A stretch of 48,163 bases of DNA from Lachnospiraceae bacterium (GCA_014804655.1 JAAUZK010000019.1:1-48163), one strand, 5' to 3'; shown: positions 1 to 9,439, counted from the stretch's first letter. Notes: a model not told the origin generated them from the sequence alone. A program made the numbers and translations.

Positions 1-666
1 AACGAGCAGAAGTTACTTGACGGTTCCTTCTCCAACAAGGGACTTCAGGTAGGTGCAGAGTCCGGACAGCACATCGGAATCACGATCAAGAACATGAACA
101 CCAATGAGCTGATTGCAAGTGCAGTTAAAAATCAGGTAAAATTTGGAGTTAGCAACACAGAGGCAACCGACACAAGTAGTACTGATAAGAATCATTATGC
201 TGCGAATACACTTACGAATGGAGAAGCGACACTTACGGCGGGTATGCTGGCTAAATTCTATACCGTTTCAACAGATACAACAAAAATTGTAGATACTGAC
301 GTTAGGACATGGGTGGCTGCTAATGGTGCGAAGTGGACACAGGCAGCGGCTACTGACGGGGATAAGACTTCGGCTCCTACAGCAGCAGATTTTGCAGCGC
401 TGAACGCATTTGCTAAGAATGCAATCAAGGATGTATCCAAACAGCGTTCCGACCTTGGTGCGATCCAGAACAGACTTGAGCACACGATCAGCAACCTAGA
501 TAACATCGTAGAGAACACCACATCTGCAGAGGCAGCAATCCGTGATACGGATGTTGCAACCGAGATGGTTAAGTATGCGAACAACAACATCCTGCAGCAG
601 GCTGGTACATCTATGCTGTCACAGGCTAATCAGACCAACCAGTTGGCACTGTCCTTACTTGGCTAA
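1..666 (+). CDS. hag: Flagellin, C-terminal part (5' end outside window)
   Basis: The reading frame is open from base 1, so the gene begins before the window; about 221 residues are visible. The first residues (LLDGSF...LQVGAESGQHIGI) match the end of the conserved flagellin N-terminal D1 region. The last 75 residues (RSDLGAIQNRLEHTISNLDN... to NQLALSLLG) are the classic C-terminal D1/D0 helix that polymerises into the filament core. The middle (about residues 45-140) is a Thr/Ser/Ala-rich variable segment with no family signature, the kind of surface-exposed stretch that carries O-glycans. The gene is followed at once by a strong hairpin terminator and then by a long glycosyltransferase cluster, which suggests this flagellin is the glycosylated substrate (inference). 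The family call is very secure; the symbol could equally be fliC. Confidence 0.95.
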   Translation, partial: NEQKLLDGSFSNKGLQVGAESGQHIGITIKNMNTNELIASAVKNQVKFGVSNTEATDTSSTDKNHYAANTLTNGEATLTAGMLAKFYTVSTDTTKIVDTDVRTWVAANGAKWTQAAATDGDKTSAPTAADFAALNAFAKNAIKDVSKQRSDLGAIQNRLEHTISNLDNIVENTTSAEAAIRDTDVATEMVKYANNNILQQAGTSMLSQANQTNQLALSLLG

Positions 667-699
667 TCCTGATCAGTCAACAATCATTGCAAGACTACC

Positions 700-732
700 A
701 ATAAGGGCCGGTATATACCGGCCCTTATTTTT
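700..732. terminator. Bidirectional intrinsic terminator between flagellin and the 805-aa glycosyltransferase
   Basis: Positions 700-729 form a perfect palindrome centred on GGTATATACC with GC-rich arms (AAGGGCC/GGCCCTT), followed by a T-run. The flanking A and T tracts allow it to work on both strands, ending the flagellin transcript and the convergent gene at 784-3201. Confidence 0.9.
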
Positions 733-783
733 AAGGGGATCAGCATATGCGGATCCCTCTATTATTGCGTTAGATACAGGATG

Positions 784-3201
784 TTAATTGTAATGGCTCG
801 ATTGCAGATCATCAATCAGAACGGAAGCGCGTTGCAGCCATGTATGCTGCAGCCATGCCTTCTCATAAGCATTGCGGCGGAGCTTCTCAGCAAGCTTTTC
901 ATCGTATAATACAGAACGTACGATGTCGGGCAGGGCATATAGATTTGACAGGGAATAAAACATGATGTCTTCCCGATCCTTGAAATTCTCCCTTAAGTAG
1001 ACACTGTCATCGGTCAATGACACAGCTCCCTGCAGCATTGCCTCAAAGATTCTTTCGCTGGCCCCTGATTTAAACCAGGCCAGCTGGTTGAGTACGATCT
1101 TGCTGTCTTCCATCAGGCGGATACCATCTTCGGTGGAGCAGTGTCCTTTGTAGACGAAGTTTGGATGGTGATATAAATCGGTATCCTCGAATCGGTCGCC
1201 GTACACGGTGACTGTGATTCCGGCATTTACGAGCGTTCGCAGGATCTCTAAACGAAGTGCTGCGCTCGTATTCATATCAATGAAGCGATACTGTTTGATA
1301 CATTCTTTTAAGTCGTTGTCGGACAGACAGCGGCGATCCATAAGGAGACAGTGTTCCAAGGCGGATTCAAATGTCTCGGAAGAATGCTGTATTAAATATT
1401 CCGACAACTTGGTACTGAATTCGTCATGGGGGAAATTATCATCGTACTTGTATCCGCCGATGAATAACACGTCAATGGAACGCTCTCGGAAAGGCTTTAG
1501 ATCGGCGCAAGGTTTCAGACATTCCCCTGCGGTCGGAAGAAACAATGTTTTTTGTACGGTGGGATAGAAGCGTCTGATATAATCCGTATGGTATATATCT
1601 GCACATGCTACGATTCCGTGCGCGGGTGCATAATCCAGAGTCTCATAGTAATACATGGGGTGATCTACGATAATATTATAACATGGGATGTTCCATAGAT
1701 CCCAGAGGCTTTCACCGGACTGCAGTTCCATCCGGAATCCCGCGTTGTTAAAGACAATGGCGCAGTCCAGTCCGTGTGTGCGGAAAGTAAGCAAGGCTTC
1801 GAAACTCTCTTCGAAATGCTGCATGTCATAGCAGAATATTGTATGTCCGAGGGCGGTAAGTGCGGAACAGTATTGTTTGGCAATATATGTCAAAATAGGA
1901 ATTTTAGAACCGGTAAATACGGCTATTCTCTTGGAAGAGCCCGTATTTAATAATTGTGCGTATTCTTCCGCCATTTCGGGCTGTCCCATATTTCGGAGTA
2001 CGGATACGATATTTGACAGGGTTGTCTGATTGGTTTCCTGCAGAGGTAGCGCTTCTTCAAGAAATGACAGTGATGTCAGATAGTTCCCGGCACTCTCATA
2101 GATGACGGCAAGCCGATTCAGTAATTCCAGCGGTTGGGAAGATAACTGCGGACAATTCTGGATCATATAGATGAGAGCCTTATGGGAGACGCGACAGTCG
2201 ATCAGATACTGCTGCTCCTCCACGGAAACGGTATTGGCTCGGATCTGTTCCAGAATCCTCACAAGCAGACGGAAATGTTTGATCAGTACGTCAAGTTCCC
2301 GGGAGAATTGTAGCAGAGTCGGCAGACCGGCTTCCTCCTCAACCCGGCACACATTGAGAATATGTTCGATGGTTTCCAGTTCCTGGTCGAAATCCGAAAC
2401 CTTAAGCAGCAGATCCGGACGTTTCTCCAGCGTGTCACACAGACACCGGTAAGCGCCGTGAACATCGGCGTGCGCAATGTAGTCTCGTATATTTCCTTTC
2501 AGTAGAATGGTCTCTGCTTTCTCCTGATTTACGCTGTAAGGCGCTTCGTAGCAGGAGAGATGATTATGCCGGATCCAGACAGCCAGAAGCTGTTCGGAAA
2601 GAAAGCCGAATACCCGTTTATGATAATCGTCATAGCCGCTGCAGTCGATGCGCGTTTCCAGTACAGAGAAGATGGCAAAGAGCCACTCACAATAAGCGCG
2701 AAACAGTGCTGTGGGCGCAACGAACAGATTACCCACATAGCAATGACGATCGGTAATGACGGCTTGAAAAGTTTCATAATAGTCGGGATATAGTTCATGA
2801 ATCACGTTCCCTGTTATATCCAGATTGCAAATATTGTGGGAACGTGCATATACGGTGCGATAGTCATAATCGCCGAGAACGGGTCTGGCAATGATGACAT
2901 CATAGGCAGACAGAATATTCATGTAATCGGATTCGGACATTAATTCCCCGTCATCATTCAGGAAATATCTGCGGTAATGGCATAAACCGAGGTAGTCCGC
3001 AGCGTTGTAATTTTTCCAGATCCAGTACAGACCGGTCAGTTCACTGTAGTAGGGATTCTTAGCGGAGATATTGTCGCCAGTGTCATCTCCCTGATATCCG
3101 CAGTCATCATGCAGTGCGCGACCGACCTGAAGCGGAATATAGATCGGATCCTTCGGCGGGGTAAAAGGAACATGAGTGATTGTAAAAACGGAAATAGACA
3201 T
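784..3201 (-). CDS. DUF4422 domain plus CgeB-like glycosyltransferase fusion protein
   Basis: This 805-residue cytoplasmic protein has at least two catalytic-looking parts. Residues about 1-235 resemble the DUF4422 family of polysaccharide-biosynthesis glycosyltransferases (YSELTGLYWIWKN, LGLCHYRRYF). Residues about 235-425 are helical with TPR-like character (AVIYESAGNYLTSLSFLEEAL). Residues about 427-805 are a GT-B-type glycosyltransferase of the CgeB/Glyco_trans_1_2 group, starting KRIAVFTGSKIP and containing the hallmark ...SKIVLNQLAWFKSGASERIFEAMLQGAV..., where a Glu-containing loop contacts the nucleotide sugar. It is convergent with flagellin and divergent from the next cluster. Probable role: adding two successive sugars to flagellin. 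The donor sugars cannot be read from sequence. Confidence 0.85.
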   Translation of the reverse strand: MSISVFTITHVPFTPPKDPIYIPLQVGRALHDDCGYQGDDTGDNISAKNPYYSELTGLYWIWKNYNAADYLGLCHYRRYFLNDDGELMSESDYMNILSAYDVIIARPVLGDYDYRTVYARSHNICNLDITGNVIHELYPDYYETFQAVITDRHCYVGNLFVAPTALFRAYCEWLFAIFSVLETRIDCSGYDDYHKRVFGFLSEQLLAVWIRHNHLSCYEAPYSVNQEKAETILLKGNIRDYIAHADVHGAYRCLCDTLEKRPDLLLKVSDFDQELETIEHILNVCRVEEEAGLPTLLQFSRELDVLIKHFRLLVRILEQIRANTVSVEEQQYLIDCRVSHKALIYMIQNCPQLSSQPLELLNRLAVIYESAGNYLTSLSFLEEALPLQETNQTTLSNIVSVLRNMGQPEMAEEYAQLLNTGSSKRIAVFTGSKIPILTYIAKQYCSALTALGHTIFCYDMQHFEESFEALLTFRTHGLDCAIVFNNAGFRMELQSGESLWDLWNIPCYNIIVDHPMYYYETLDYAPAHGIVACADIYHTDYIRRFYPTVQKTLFLPTAGECLKPCADLKPFRERSIDVLFIGGYKYDDNFPHDEFSTKLSEYLIQHSSETFESALEHCLLMDRRCLSDNDLKECIKQYRFIDMNTSAALRLEILRTLVNAGITVTVYGDRFEDTDLYHHPNFVYKGHCSTEDGIRLMEDSKIVLNQLAWFKSGASERIFEAMLQGAVSLTDDSVYLRENFKDREDIMFYSLSNLYALPDIVRSVLYDEKLAEKLRRNAYEKAWLQHTWLQRASVLIDDLQSSHYN

Positions 3202-3253
3202 AGGAAACCTCGCTCGTAATTAATAACTGTTTTACTTTTAGATTGTTTTTTAT

Positions 3254-3271
3254 TATACTATAGATAGTATA
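3254..3271. promoter_or_regulatory. AT-rich inverted repeat in the divergent promoter region
   Basis: TATACTAT and ATAGTATA face each other across 2 bp in the only gap (3202-3302) between the two divergent glycosyltransferase units. The sequence contains -10-like hexamers on both strands, so it may be a shared promoter core or an operator. Function is not shown by the sequence. Confidence 0.4.
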
Positions 3272-3302
3272 AAAATGCGATAGTAGATTGGAAGTTTAAC
3301 GA

Positions 3303-4478
3303 ATGAAGATTTTATATGTATACGGCATGTCAACAGCAAAAGACATTCCTTATAATCTGCGTAAACTGGGCTATAAAGTGGATGAATATCCGCATGTACA
3401 GAAAAATTCCATTTTGAATGATGAGGAGATCGATAAACTGACGGCATATGTCAAGAAGCACCGTATTACTCACCTGATGTCGACACATCTGATCTATAAT
3501 ATAGCAGTGGCAGCGTATCAGACGGGAATCAAGTATGTTTCTGTCATCTGGGATGCTCCCTATCTGAAGATGTATACGCCGTTCGGAAGGCTGGATAATT
3601 GTTGGTTTTCCGTGTTTGATAAGTTAGATTATGAGAGGTTTCAGAAAGACGGAATACCTCATGTGATGTATCAGCCGCTCGCAGTGAATAAATATGATAT
3701 ACTGAAATGGAATGTGAAGCGGAAAATGAGTGGTAAATATTTTAATGATATTTGCTTTTTGGGCAGACTCTACGAGAAAAATTTGTATGATGACAACTTG
3801 AGCAAGATGCCGGAGCAGATGCAGCAGTATTTTACCAGTATTTTTGAGGAGGCGGCATTCAAATGGGACGGCGAGAACCGGGTGTATGGTCAAACGCCGG
3901 GAGAAATTCTCGATTATATTAAACTGGTGAGCCCGGAGTTTGAGCTGGACAATATTTATGATGTAGAAGACGTCAGATATTTCGAGGTACAGTATCTGAT
4001 TAGGAAGATTGCTAATATTGAGAGAATCTGTACATTAAATGTTCTGGCGGAGCAGTTTCCGGTATCTTTTTATACGGATTCTCAGGTGGAACCGGAACAG
4101 CTGGGAGGGGTGAAGATCATGCCGCCGGTTATGCCGGGTGAGGCTTCGACCATTATCTTTGCGGGCAGCAAGATTAATCTGAATATTTCGCTGAAAGGAA
4201 TAGAGGGTGGAACGCCGCAGAGAATCATGGACATTCTGGGGTCCGGCGGATTTGCGTTGACGAATTATTGCGCGGAGACGGCGGAACTGTTTGAGGAAGA
4301 TAAGGAGATCGTCATGTTCAGAACGCCGGAGGAGTTAGTGGAGAAGGCGGAGTATTACCTGGTACATGACAAGGAGCGCGAGGAGATCGCCAATGCCGGG
4401 TACAGAAAAGTGATGAATTGTTACACTTACGACAGGAAATTGAAACAGCTCATGGAGTGGGTGGAGAAGGAGACTTGA
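3303..4478 (+). CDS. CgeB-like glycosyltransferase, paralogue 1
   Basis: A 391-residue soluble GT-B glycosyltransferase. The N-terminal Rossmann half begins MKILYVYG and carries the DUF3880-like stretch VSVIWDAPYLKMY. The C-terminal half has the family signature FAGSKINLNISLKGIEGG followed by PQRIMDILGSGGF, then ELFEEDKEIVMF and YYLVHDKEREEIA, which form the nucleotide-sugar site of Glyco_trans_1_2 proteins. It is the first of six genes on the plus strand to 10690 with short gaps, probably one operon. Its stop is 1 bp before the start of a close paralogue. The two proteins agree almost perfectly over the signature while codons differ freely, so the duplication is old and under purifying selection. 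Confidence 0.87.
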   Translation: MKILYVYGMSTAKDIPYNLRKLGYKVDEYPHVQKNSILNDEEIDKLTAYVKKHRITHLMSTHLIYNIAVAAYQTGIKYVSVIWDAPYLKMYTPFGRLDNCWFSVFDKLDYERFQKDGIPHVMYQPLAVNKYDILKWNVKRKMSGKYFNDICFLGRLYEKNLYDDNLSKMPEQMQQYFTSIFEEAAFKWDGENRVYGQTPGEILDYIKLVSPEFELDNIYDVEDVRYFEVQYLIRKIANIERICTLNVLAEQFPVSFYTDSQVEPEQLGGVKIMPPVMPGEASTIIFAGSKINLNISLKGIEGGTPQRIMDILGSGGFALTNYCAETAELFEEDKEIVMFRTPEELVEKAEYYLVHDKEREEIANAGYRKVMNCYTYDRKLKQLMEWVEKET

Positions 4479-4479
4479 T

Positions 4480-5676
4480 TTGAAATTTTTAGTTGTTCAA
4501 GCACTATGGAAACAGTATACTGCCATGGATATTGCAGAAGCAGTCAGCAAGCTGGGGTACGAAGCGGAAGAGTATCCTGTTATGCTGAAGATGGCCTCTT
4601 ATTTGTCGGATGAGGAAGTGGATGGGCTCGTGTCATATGTGCAGGAACATCATATACAGGTGATTATCTCACTGTATTTTGTCATGAACGCGGCACTGGC
4701 CGCATATAAAAGCGGGATCAGGTATGTTTCTGTACTGTGGGATGCTCCTTATGTGGAGAACTACAATCTGCTGAGTAAAATAGACAATGTTTGGTTCACA
4801 ACGTTTGACAGGCTGGATCGTGACCGGTTCCTGGAATATGGGATGCCTCATGTCTTATACCAGCCATTGTCTGTCAATAAGGAGAATGCAGTGCGGTGGA
4901 ATGCCGAGATTCAAAAGACGCTGAAACAGCATTATATTCACGATATCAGCTTTATCGGCAATCTGTACAGCAGGAATCTGTATAAGGATAATCTGCAATA
5001 TATTCCTGTGGAACTGCAGTATTATTTTAACAGTATTTTTGAGGAAGCCATGTTTCGATGGGACGGTGTCAACAGAGTGTATGGCAAGACCGGCTCTGAG
5101 ATTGTTGAGTATATCAAAAAGATCAGCCCGGAGTTTTCGATTCCGAACCGGCAGGATATTGAAGATGTGCGATATTTTGAAAGCATGGGATTGATCAGGG
5201 AGATTGCTAATATAGAGCGTATCGCCGTATTGAATCTGCTGGCAGAGGAGCATTCCGTCATGCTTTACACTGCGGATCATGAGGAAGCCAAGGCGAAGCT
5301 GCAAGGGGTGGAGATCGGACCGCCCGTAGAATACGGAAAGGCAACATCGCTCGTGTATGCGGGCAGTAAGATCAATCTGAACATTTCACTCAAAGGAATT
5401 GAAGGCGGGACTCCGCAGCGGATCATGGATATCATGGGCGCCGGAGGATTCGTTCTGTCAGCTTACTGCGAAGAGACAGCGGAGTTGTTTGAGGAGGATC
5501 GGGAGATTGTTATGTTCCGAACGCCGGAAGAGCTGGTGGAGAAGGTGGATTATTATCTGGCGCATGACAAAGAACGGGAGCAGATTGCAAGACGCGGATG
5601 TGAGAAAGTGCTTCAGTGCTATACCTACGAGAATAAAATGCGGGAACTGATCGACTGGATAACCGGCGAGGCATAA
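4480..5676 (+). CDS. CgeB-like glycosyltransferase, paralogue 2
   Basis: A 398-residue paralogue of the preceding gene with the same layout: an N-terminal Rossmann half (MKFLVVQALWKQY, VSVLWDAPYVENY) and a C-terminal donor-binding half (YAGSKINLNISLKGIEGG, RIMDIMGAGGF, ELFEEDREIVMF). The start is a TTG one base after the stop of paralogue 1, which implies translational coupling; starting there aligns the two N-termini exactly. The N-terminal halves have diverged more than the C-terminal halves, which fits a shared donor sugar and different acceptors (inference). Confidence 0.87.
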   Translation: MKFLVVQALWKQYTAMDIAEAVSKLGYEAEEYPVMLKMASYLSDEEVDGLVSYVQEHHIQVIISLYFVMNAALAAYKSGIRYVSVLWDAPYVENYNLLSKIDNVWFTTFDRLDRDRFLEYGMPHVLYQPLSVNKENAVRWNAEIQKTLKQHYIHDISFIGNLYSRNLYKDNLQYIPVELQYYFNSIFEEAMFRWDGVNRVYGKTGSEIVEYIKKISPEFSIPNRQDIEDVRYFESMGLIREIANIERIAVLNLLAEEHSVMLYTADHEEAKAKLQGVEIGPPVEYGKATSLVYAGSKINLNISLKGIEGGTPQRIMDIMGAGGFVLSAYCEETAELFEEDREIVMFRTPEELVEKVDYYLAHDKEREQIARRGCEKVLQCYTYENKMRELIDWITGEA

Positions 5677-5687
5677 GTCAGGAGAAT

Positions 5688-5718
5688 AGGTTGGGAGAAA
5701 GGCATGGGTATTAGAATG
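5688..5718 (+). repeat. 31-bp dispersed repeat, copy 1
   Basis: AGGTTG-G-GAGAAAGGCATGGGTATTAG-A-ATG recurs at 23320-23350 upstream of nusG with only two mismatches. Here it covers the ribosome-binding site and first codons of the gene starting at 5704. Confidence 0.8.
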
Positions 5719-6132
5719 GACGGACAGAGTCTGACAAAGCAGATGGATCAACTGCTTTCTATGAAAAAGGGTGATGAGGCGGAAAAGCTTTTGGCGGAAA
5801 ACGGAGCGGTTGCTAAGCATGACAGGAAGTTAGTGAAAATATATTATCTGCTTCCGGTCTGTACAGCGGAAAGAGAGGCAGGGCAGCGGACGCTTTTTAC
5901 GAAGGTATCCGGAATAGATGAACTCTTAGAGCGGGATACCAAGGTAAAATTCTATCTCAGAAGAATTGCATTTGACGTACTGGATGACGAGCAGGAATTT
6001 TTCAGATTCTGTGCACAATATCAGGTTTCTCTTCCTGAATTATTTATTGAGACGTATTGCAATGCGGTGCACAGAGAGAAGGTACAGTCATTTATACAGA
6101 AGAAGATTGCGGAGGGAAAGCTTAAGGTATGA
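5704..6132 (+). CDS. Small helical helper protein, paralogous to the N-terminus of the gene at 8168
   Basis: 142 residues, no membrane segment or signal peptide. I do not recognise a named family. It aligns over nearly its whole length with residues 1-125 of the protein at 8168-9331: shared features are the start (QSLTKQMDQLL versus QQLKRQVDHLL), AGQRT(L/I)F(T/E)K, KFYLRR(I/V)xFDV(L/I)DD and a basic end. Here it is a separate gene; there it is fused to a StrF domain. It overlaps the next gene by ATGA (6129-6132), so it is co-translated with a StrF-domain protein. This is a split version of the fused arrangement and implies that the two parts act together, perhaps as a docking or chaperone subunit. 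The start at 5704 has a good AGAAAGG ribosome-binding site; an in-frame ATG lies four codons later. Confidence 0.8.
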   Translation: MGIRMDGQSLTKQMDQLLSMKKGDEAEKLLAENGAVAKHDRKLVKIYYLLPVCTAEREAGQRTLFTKVSGIDELLERDTKVKFYLRRIAFDVLDDEQEFFRFCAQYQVSLPELFIETYCNAVHREKVQSFIQKKIAEGKLKV

Positions 6133-8159
6133 ATGGGGTCGATGATAAGAAAATATGTTTTATCATTTGCAGCAGCAACGAACTTTATACAGGCGAGTGT
6201 CTTTATTATATCAATCATTTGAGGATTCCGGCCGGATATCAGATCGAGGTTCTTACTGTGGAGGATGCTGTGTCCATGGCGGCAGGCTACAATGAGGGAA
6301 TGCAGTCTTCCGACGCAAAATATAAGGTGTATCTGCATCAGGATGTGTTTATTGTAAATACTGATTTTATACAGGATTTTCTGAAGATATTCCAAGCGGA
6401 TGAGCAGATTGGTATGATCGGAATGGTCGGTGCACCGCAACTCCCGGCAAGCGGTATTATGTGGGAGACGAAGAGGTGCGGAGCAATTTATGCGCCGGCG
6501 TATTTTCACGATGCACTATCGCGCTTTGACGGAGATACATTGACGGAGGTAGAGGCCATAGACGGGCTGCTGATGATCACGCAGTATGATATCCCGTGGC
6601 GGGAGGATCTGTTTGACAAGTGGGATTTCTATGACTGTTCCCAAAGTCAGGAGTTTATACGCCAAGGCTATAAGGTGGTGGTACCTGCTCTAGAAACGCC
6701 CTGGTGCCTGCATGATAGTGTACTTGCAGATTTGTCTGCATATGACGGGGAAAGAATTAAATTTCTGCAAGAGTATTTTATGCAAGAGGATACGGCAGAT
6801 CAAAGTATGGCGGCATGCGGGATTACGGTAGTGCTGACATCCTATCAGAGGTGCGCACAGCTTCGTGACACGCTTCGCTGGTTGGAGGAGGTAGAAGGGA
6901 TATCAAATATTATTGTTGCAGATAACGGCTCTGATGACGATACGGAGGAATGGCTTGCTACGCAGCAGTATGAGTATGTGCGGTTTGATGAGGGTGTACA
7001 GGGATACGGCAGACTATGGAATGCGATCTTGCAGAATTTTGCGACTCAGGACTGTATTGTTTTTCTGGAAGCGGGAGTGTATCCGGAGAAAAGAAGTCTG
7101 TTGGAGTTGTGTAAGGTTCTGCAGTCAGATGATATTGCAATGGCAGGGCCGGTTTCCAACAATTCAGCCTCTGACACAGGACGGCAGATTAACAGCAGGG
7201 ATGATCTTACATGGGTCCGGCAGAGCAGTCTGAGACAGTCTGACGGAAAACTGTATGACATAATATTGCGCCCGAATTGGAAAATGTGGGCAGTACGGAG
7301 AGATGTTCTGGAGAAGAACGGACTGTTGTGGGAAGAACTGAATCATCCTGAGAATGTTCTGACAGATTATTCCCTGCGTATGCTTCAGGGCGGATTGAGG
7401 CAGGCCGTATGTTGTCAGGCGTTTGCCTATGAGAGTTTTGACAAATGTTGGGAGGTCTATGAGGAGGCGGAACAGTGGAGGAGCTTGGATAGACATATTA
7501 TGAAGAAGGACTGGGGGATGAATTATTTTAATTTAGTCCCCAACAGATTTCTGGCCGATGAGATTCAGGAGGAAGCCGGGGCGGAATTTCAGGTTCTTGA
7601 AGTCGGCTGCGATCTGGGAGCAACGTTGCTTGAGATTCAGAACCGTTATCCGAAATGTAAGACTTATGGACTGGATATTAACGAGGCGGCAGTAGAGATC
7701 GCAAAGCATATCACCGAGGCCGTATGCGGTAATATAGATGAGCTGAATCTTCCGTTTCAGGAGAAGTTCGATTATATTATTTTTGGTGATGTGCTGGAAC
7801 ATTTGCGCCATCCGGAGGAAGTGGTCAGAATGTGCCGGAGTTATCTGAATGAAGGCGGATGTATTATTGCGAGCATTCCGAACGTTATGCATGTATCTGT
7901 TTTGGAACAGCTCATTGACGGAAGATTTCAATATCAGGATATCGGACTGTTGGATCGGACGCATATTCATTTCTTCACATACTATGAGATTATGAGAATG
8001 TTTCAGGAGACAGATTACAGTGTCAGGGAAGTAAGAGAGGTTGTTTCTGACATATCTGACAGACAGCGAACGATCATGGAAACATTGCTTAACTTGTCGG
8101 ATCAGACAGAGGAGTGGATGTATCGGACATTCCAGTATGTTGTCAAGGCGCAGAAATGA
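6129..8159 (+). CDS. StrF-domain / GT2 glycosyltransferase / SAM methyltransferase fusion
   Basis: 676 residues with three domains. Residues about 8-215 match the StrF-like glycosyltransferase-fold domain (KICFIICSSN, YLHQDVFIVN with its HQD motif, WREDLFDKWDFYD). Residues about 231-430 are a GT2 glycosyltransferase (ITVVLTSYQRCAQL, VADNGSDDDT). Residues about 487-676 are a class I methyltransferase: VLEVGCDLG is the SAM-binding glycine motif, YGLDIN is motif post-I, GDVLEHLRHPEE follows, then IIASIPNVMH. The protein could add a sugar and then methylate it. Co-translated with the preceding helper (ATGA overlap) and with the next gene 8 bp downstream. Domain calls are secure; substrate and order of action are not known. 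Confidence 0.87.
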   Translation: MNGVDDKKICFIICSSNELYTGECLYYINHLRIPAGYQIEVLTVEDAVSMAAGYNEGMQSSDAKYKVYLHQDVFIVNTDFIQDFLKIFQADEQIGMIGMVGAPQLPASGIMWETKRCGAIYAPAYFHDALSRFDGDTLTEVEAIDGLLMITQYDIPWREDLFDKWDFYDCSQSQEFIRQGYKVVVPALETPWCLHDSVLADLSAYDGERIKFLQEYFMQEDTADQSMAACGITVVLTSYQRCAQLRDTLRWLEEVEGISNIIVADNGSDDDTEEWLATQQYEYVRFDEGVQGYGRLWNAILQNFATQDCIVFLEAGVYPEKRSLLELCKVLQSDDIAMAGPVSNNSASDTGRQINSRDDLTWVRQSSLRQSDGKLYDIILRPNWKMWAVRRDVLEKNGLLWEELNHPENVLTDYSLRMLQGGLRQAVCCQAFAYESFDKCWEVYEEAEQWRSLDRHIMKKDWGMNYFNLVPNRFLADEIQEEAGAEFQVLEVGCDLGATLLEIQNRYPKCKTYGLDINEAAVEIAKHITEAVCGNIDELNLPFQEKFDYIIFGDVLEHLRHPEEVVRMCRSYLNEGGCIIASIPNVMHVSVLEQLIDGRFQYQDIGLLDRTHIHFFTYYEIMRMFQETDYSVREVREVVSDISDRQRTIMETLLNLSDQTEEWMYRTFQYVVKAQK

Positions 8160-8167
8160 GGGACGGT

Positions 8168-9331
8168 ATGAATAGTCAGCAGTTAAAACGGCAGGTTGAT
8201 CATCTGTTACAGACAGGAAACTATGACGAAATCAAGTCCCTTCTGCTTGCCCATAAGGACACGACAGAGCATGACAATGACCTTGCCATGCTCTGTTATC
8301 TATGCACGATCTATGAGCAGGAGAAAGCGGCGGGACAGAGGACGATTTTTGAGAAAACGGGGAGTATATCTAAGGTATTGGAGCGTTATACGGCACTGAA
8401 ATTCTACTTAAGAAGAGTGGATTTTGATGTCATAGATGATATGGGGATGTTCTATCAGTTCCTTTCGCAGGAGCAGATATCTTCTTATGAGTTATTGCGG
8501 GTGATTGATTTCAGTGTAGTGCATAAAGATAAGGTATTACAGCAGATCGGCGCAGGGGCAGCTTCTGAGGTTACAATGAGTGCTGATAGTGCAGATGATC
8601 AGGAAGTATTTCAGACGGACATTGCGTCAGACGGCAGCAGTGCAACGGCGGACAATACAGAGATGAAGGATATGAAGCAAATCTGTTTTATCATCTGTAC
8701 GAATAACCCTGTCTATGCCGAAGAATGTATCTATTATATCAGGCACTTGATCGTGCCGGAAGGAATAGCGGTCGATATCCTGACAGTGGAGGACGCGAAG
8801 TCTCTGGCTTCGGCGTACAATGAAGCGATGCAGTGTTCTCAGGCAAAATATAAAGTATATTTACATCAGGATACCTTTATCATTAACCCGTATTTTATCA
8901 GAGACTGTCTGGAAACCTTCGCAAAGGATGAGAAGATCGGCATGCTCGGCAATGTGGGTGTAAAGTCCATGCCGAGATCCGGTGTGATGTGGGATGCGGA
9001 TCGTTACGGGATGTTATATGAGCAGCATATCTATGAGACAGAGCTGCTCGCCAATGCGATAGACAGTGAGGAGGCGTATCTGGAAGCGGAAGCGATAGAT
9101 GGCTTTCTTATGGTCACCCAGTATGATGTTCCATGGCGGGAAGACCTCTTTGACAAGTGGGACTTCTATGATTGCTCCCAGAGCATGGAGTTTATCAGAA
9201 GAGGGTATCGGGTGGTAGTTCCGAACATGAAAGCTCCATGGTGCGTGCATGACTGTGGGTTTATTAATCTGAAGAATTACGATGTTGAGAAAGAGAAGTT
9301 TATTGCGGAATACCTACAGGATATACAGTAA
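8168..9331 (+). CDS. Helper domain fused to StrF-like domain
   Basis: 387 residues from the ATG at 8168, chosen because GAGG sits 6-7 bp upstream and because this start aligns with the stand-alone helper at 5704; an ATG at 8156 overlapping the previous stop is the alternative. Residues about 1-125 match that helper. Residues about 127-165 are a Ser/Ala/Asp-rich linker. Residues about 167-387 are a StrF-like domain with YLHQDTFIIN, EAIDGFLMVTQYDVPWREDLFDKWDFYDCSQS and CVHD, strongly similar to the N-terminus of the preceding protein. It lacks the GT2 and methyltransferase parts. It is therefore a fused, reduced version of the two genes before it. Confidence 0.85.
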   Translation: MNSQQLKRQVDHLLQTGNYDEIKSLLLAHKDTTEHDNDLAMLCYLCTIYEQEKAAGQRTIFEKTGSISKVLERYTALKFYLRRVDFDVIDDMGMFYQFLSQEQISSYELLRVIDFSVVHKDKVLQQIGAGAASEVTMSADSADDQEVFQTDIASDGSSATADNTEMKDMKQICFIICTNNPVYAEECIYYIRHLIVPEGIAVDILTVEDAKSLASAYNEAMQCSQAKYKVYLHQDTFIINPYFIRDCLETFAKDEKIGMLGNVGVKSMPRSGVMWDADRYGMLYEQHIYETELLANAIDSEEAYLEAEAIDGFLMVTQYDVPWREDLFDKWDFYDCSQSMEFIRRGYRVVVPNMKAPWCVHDCGFINLKNYDVEKEKFIAEYLQDIQ

Positions 9332-9439
9332 CGATCTGGGGCGCAGTATGGTGCGAAGGAATGCGCGGAAGATGAGCAGTAGAAGGTAAGAATGAAGACG
9401 TAAGTTGAGGATGTGTGCAATGACAGGAGCGACAGCACG

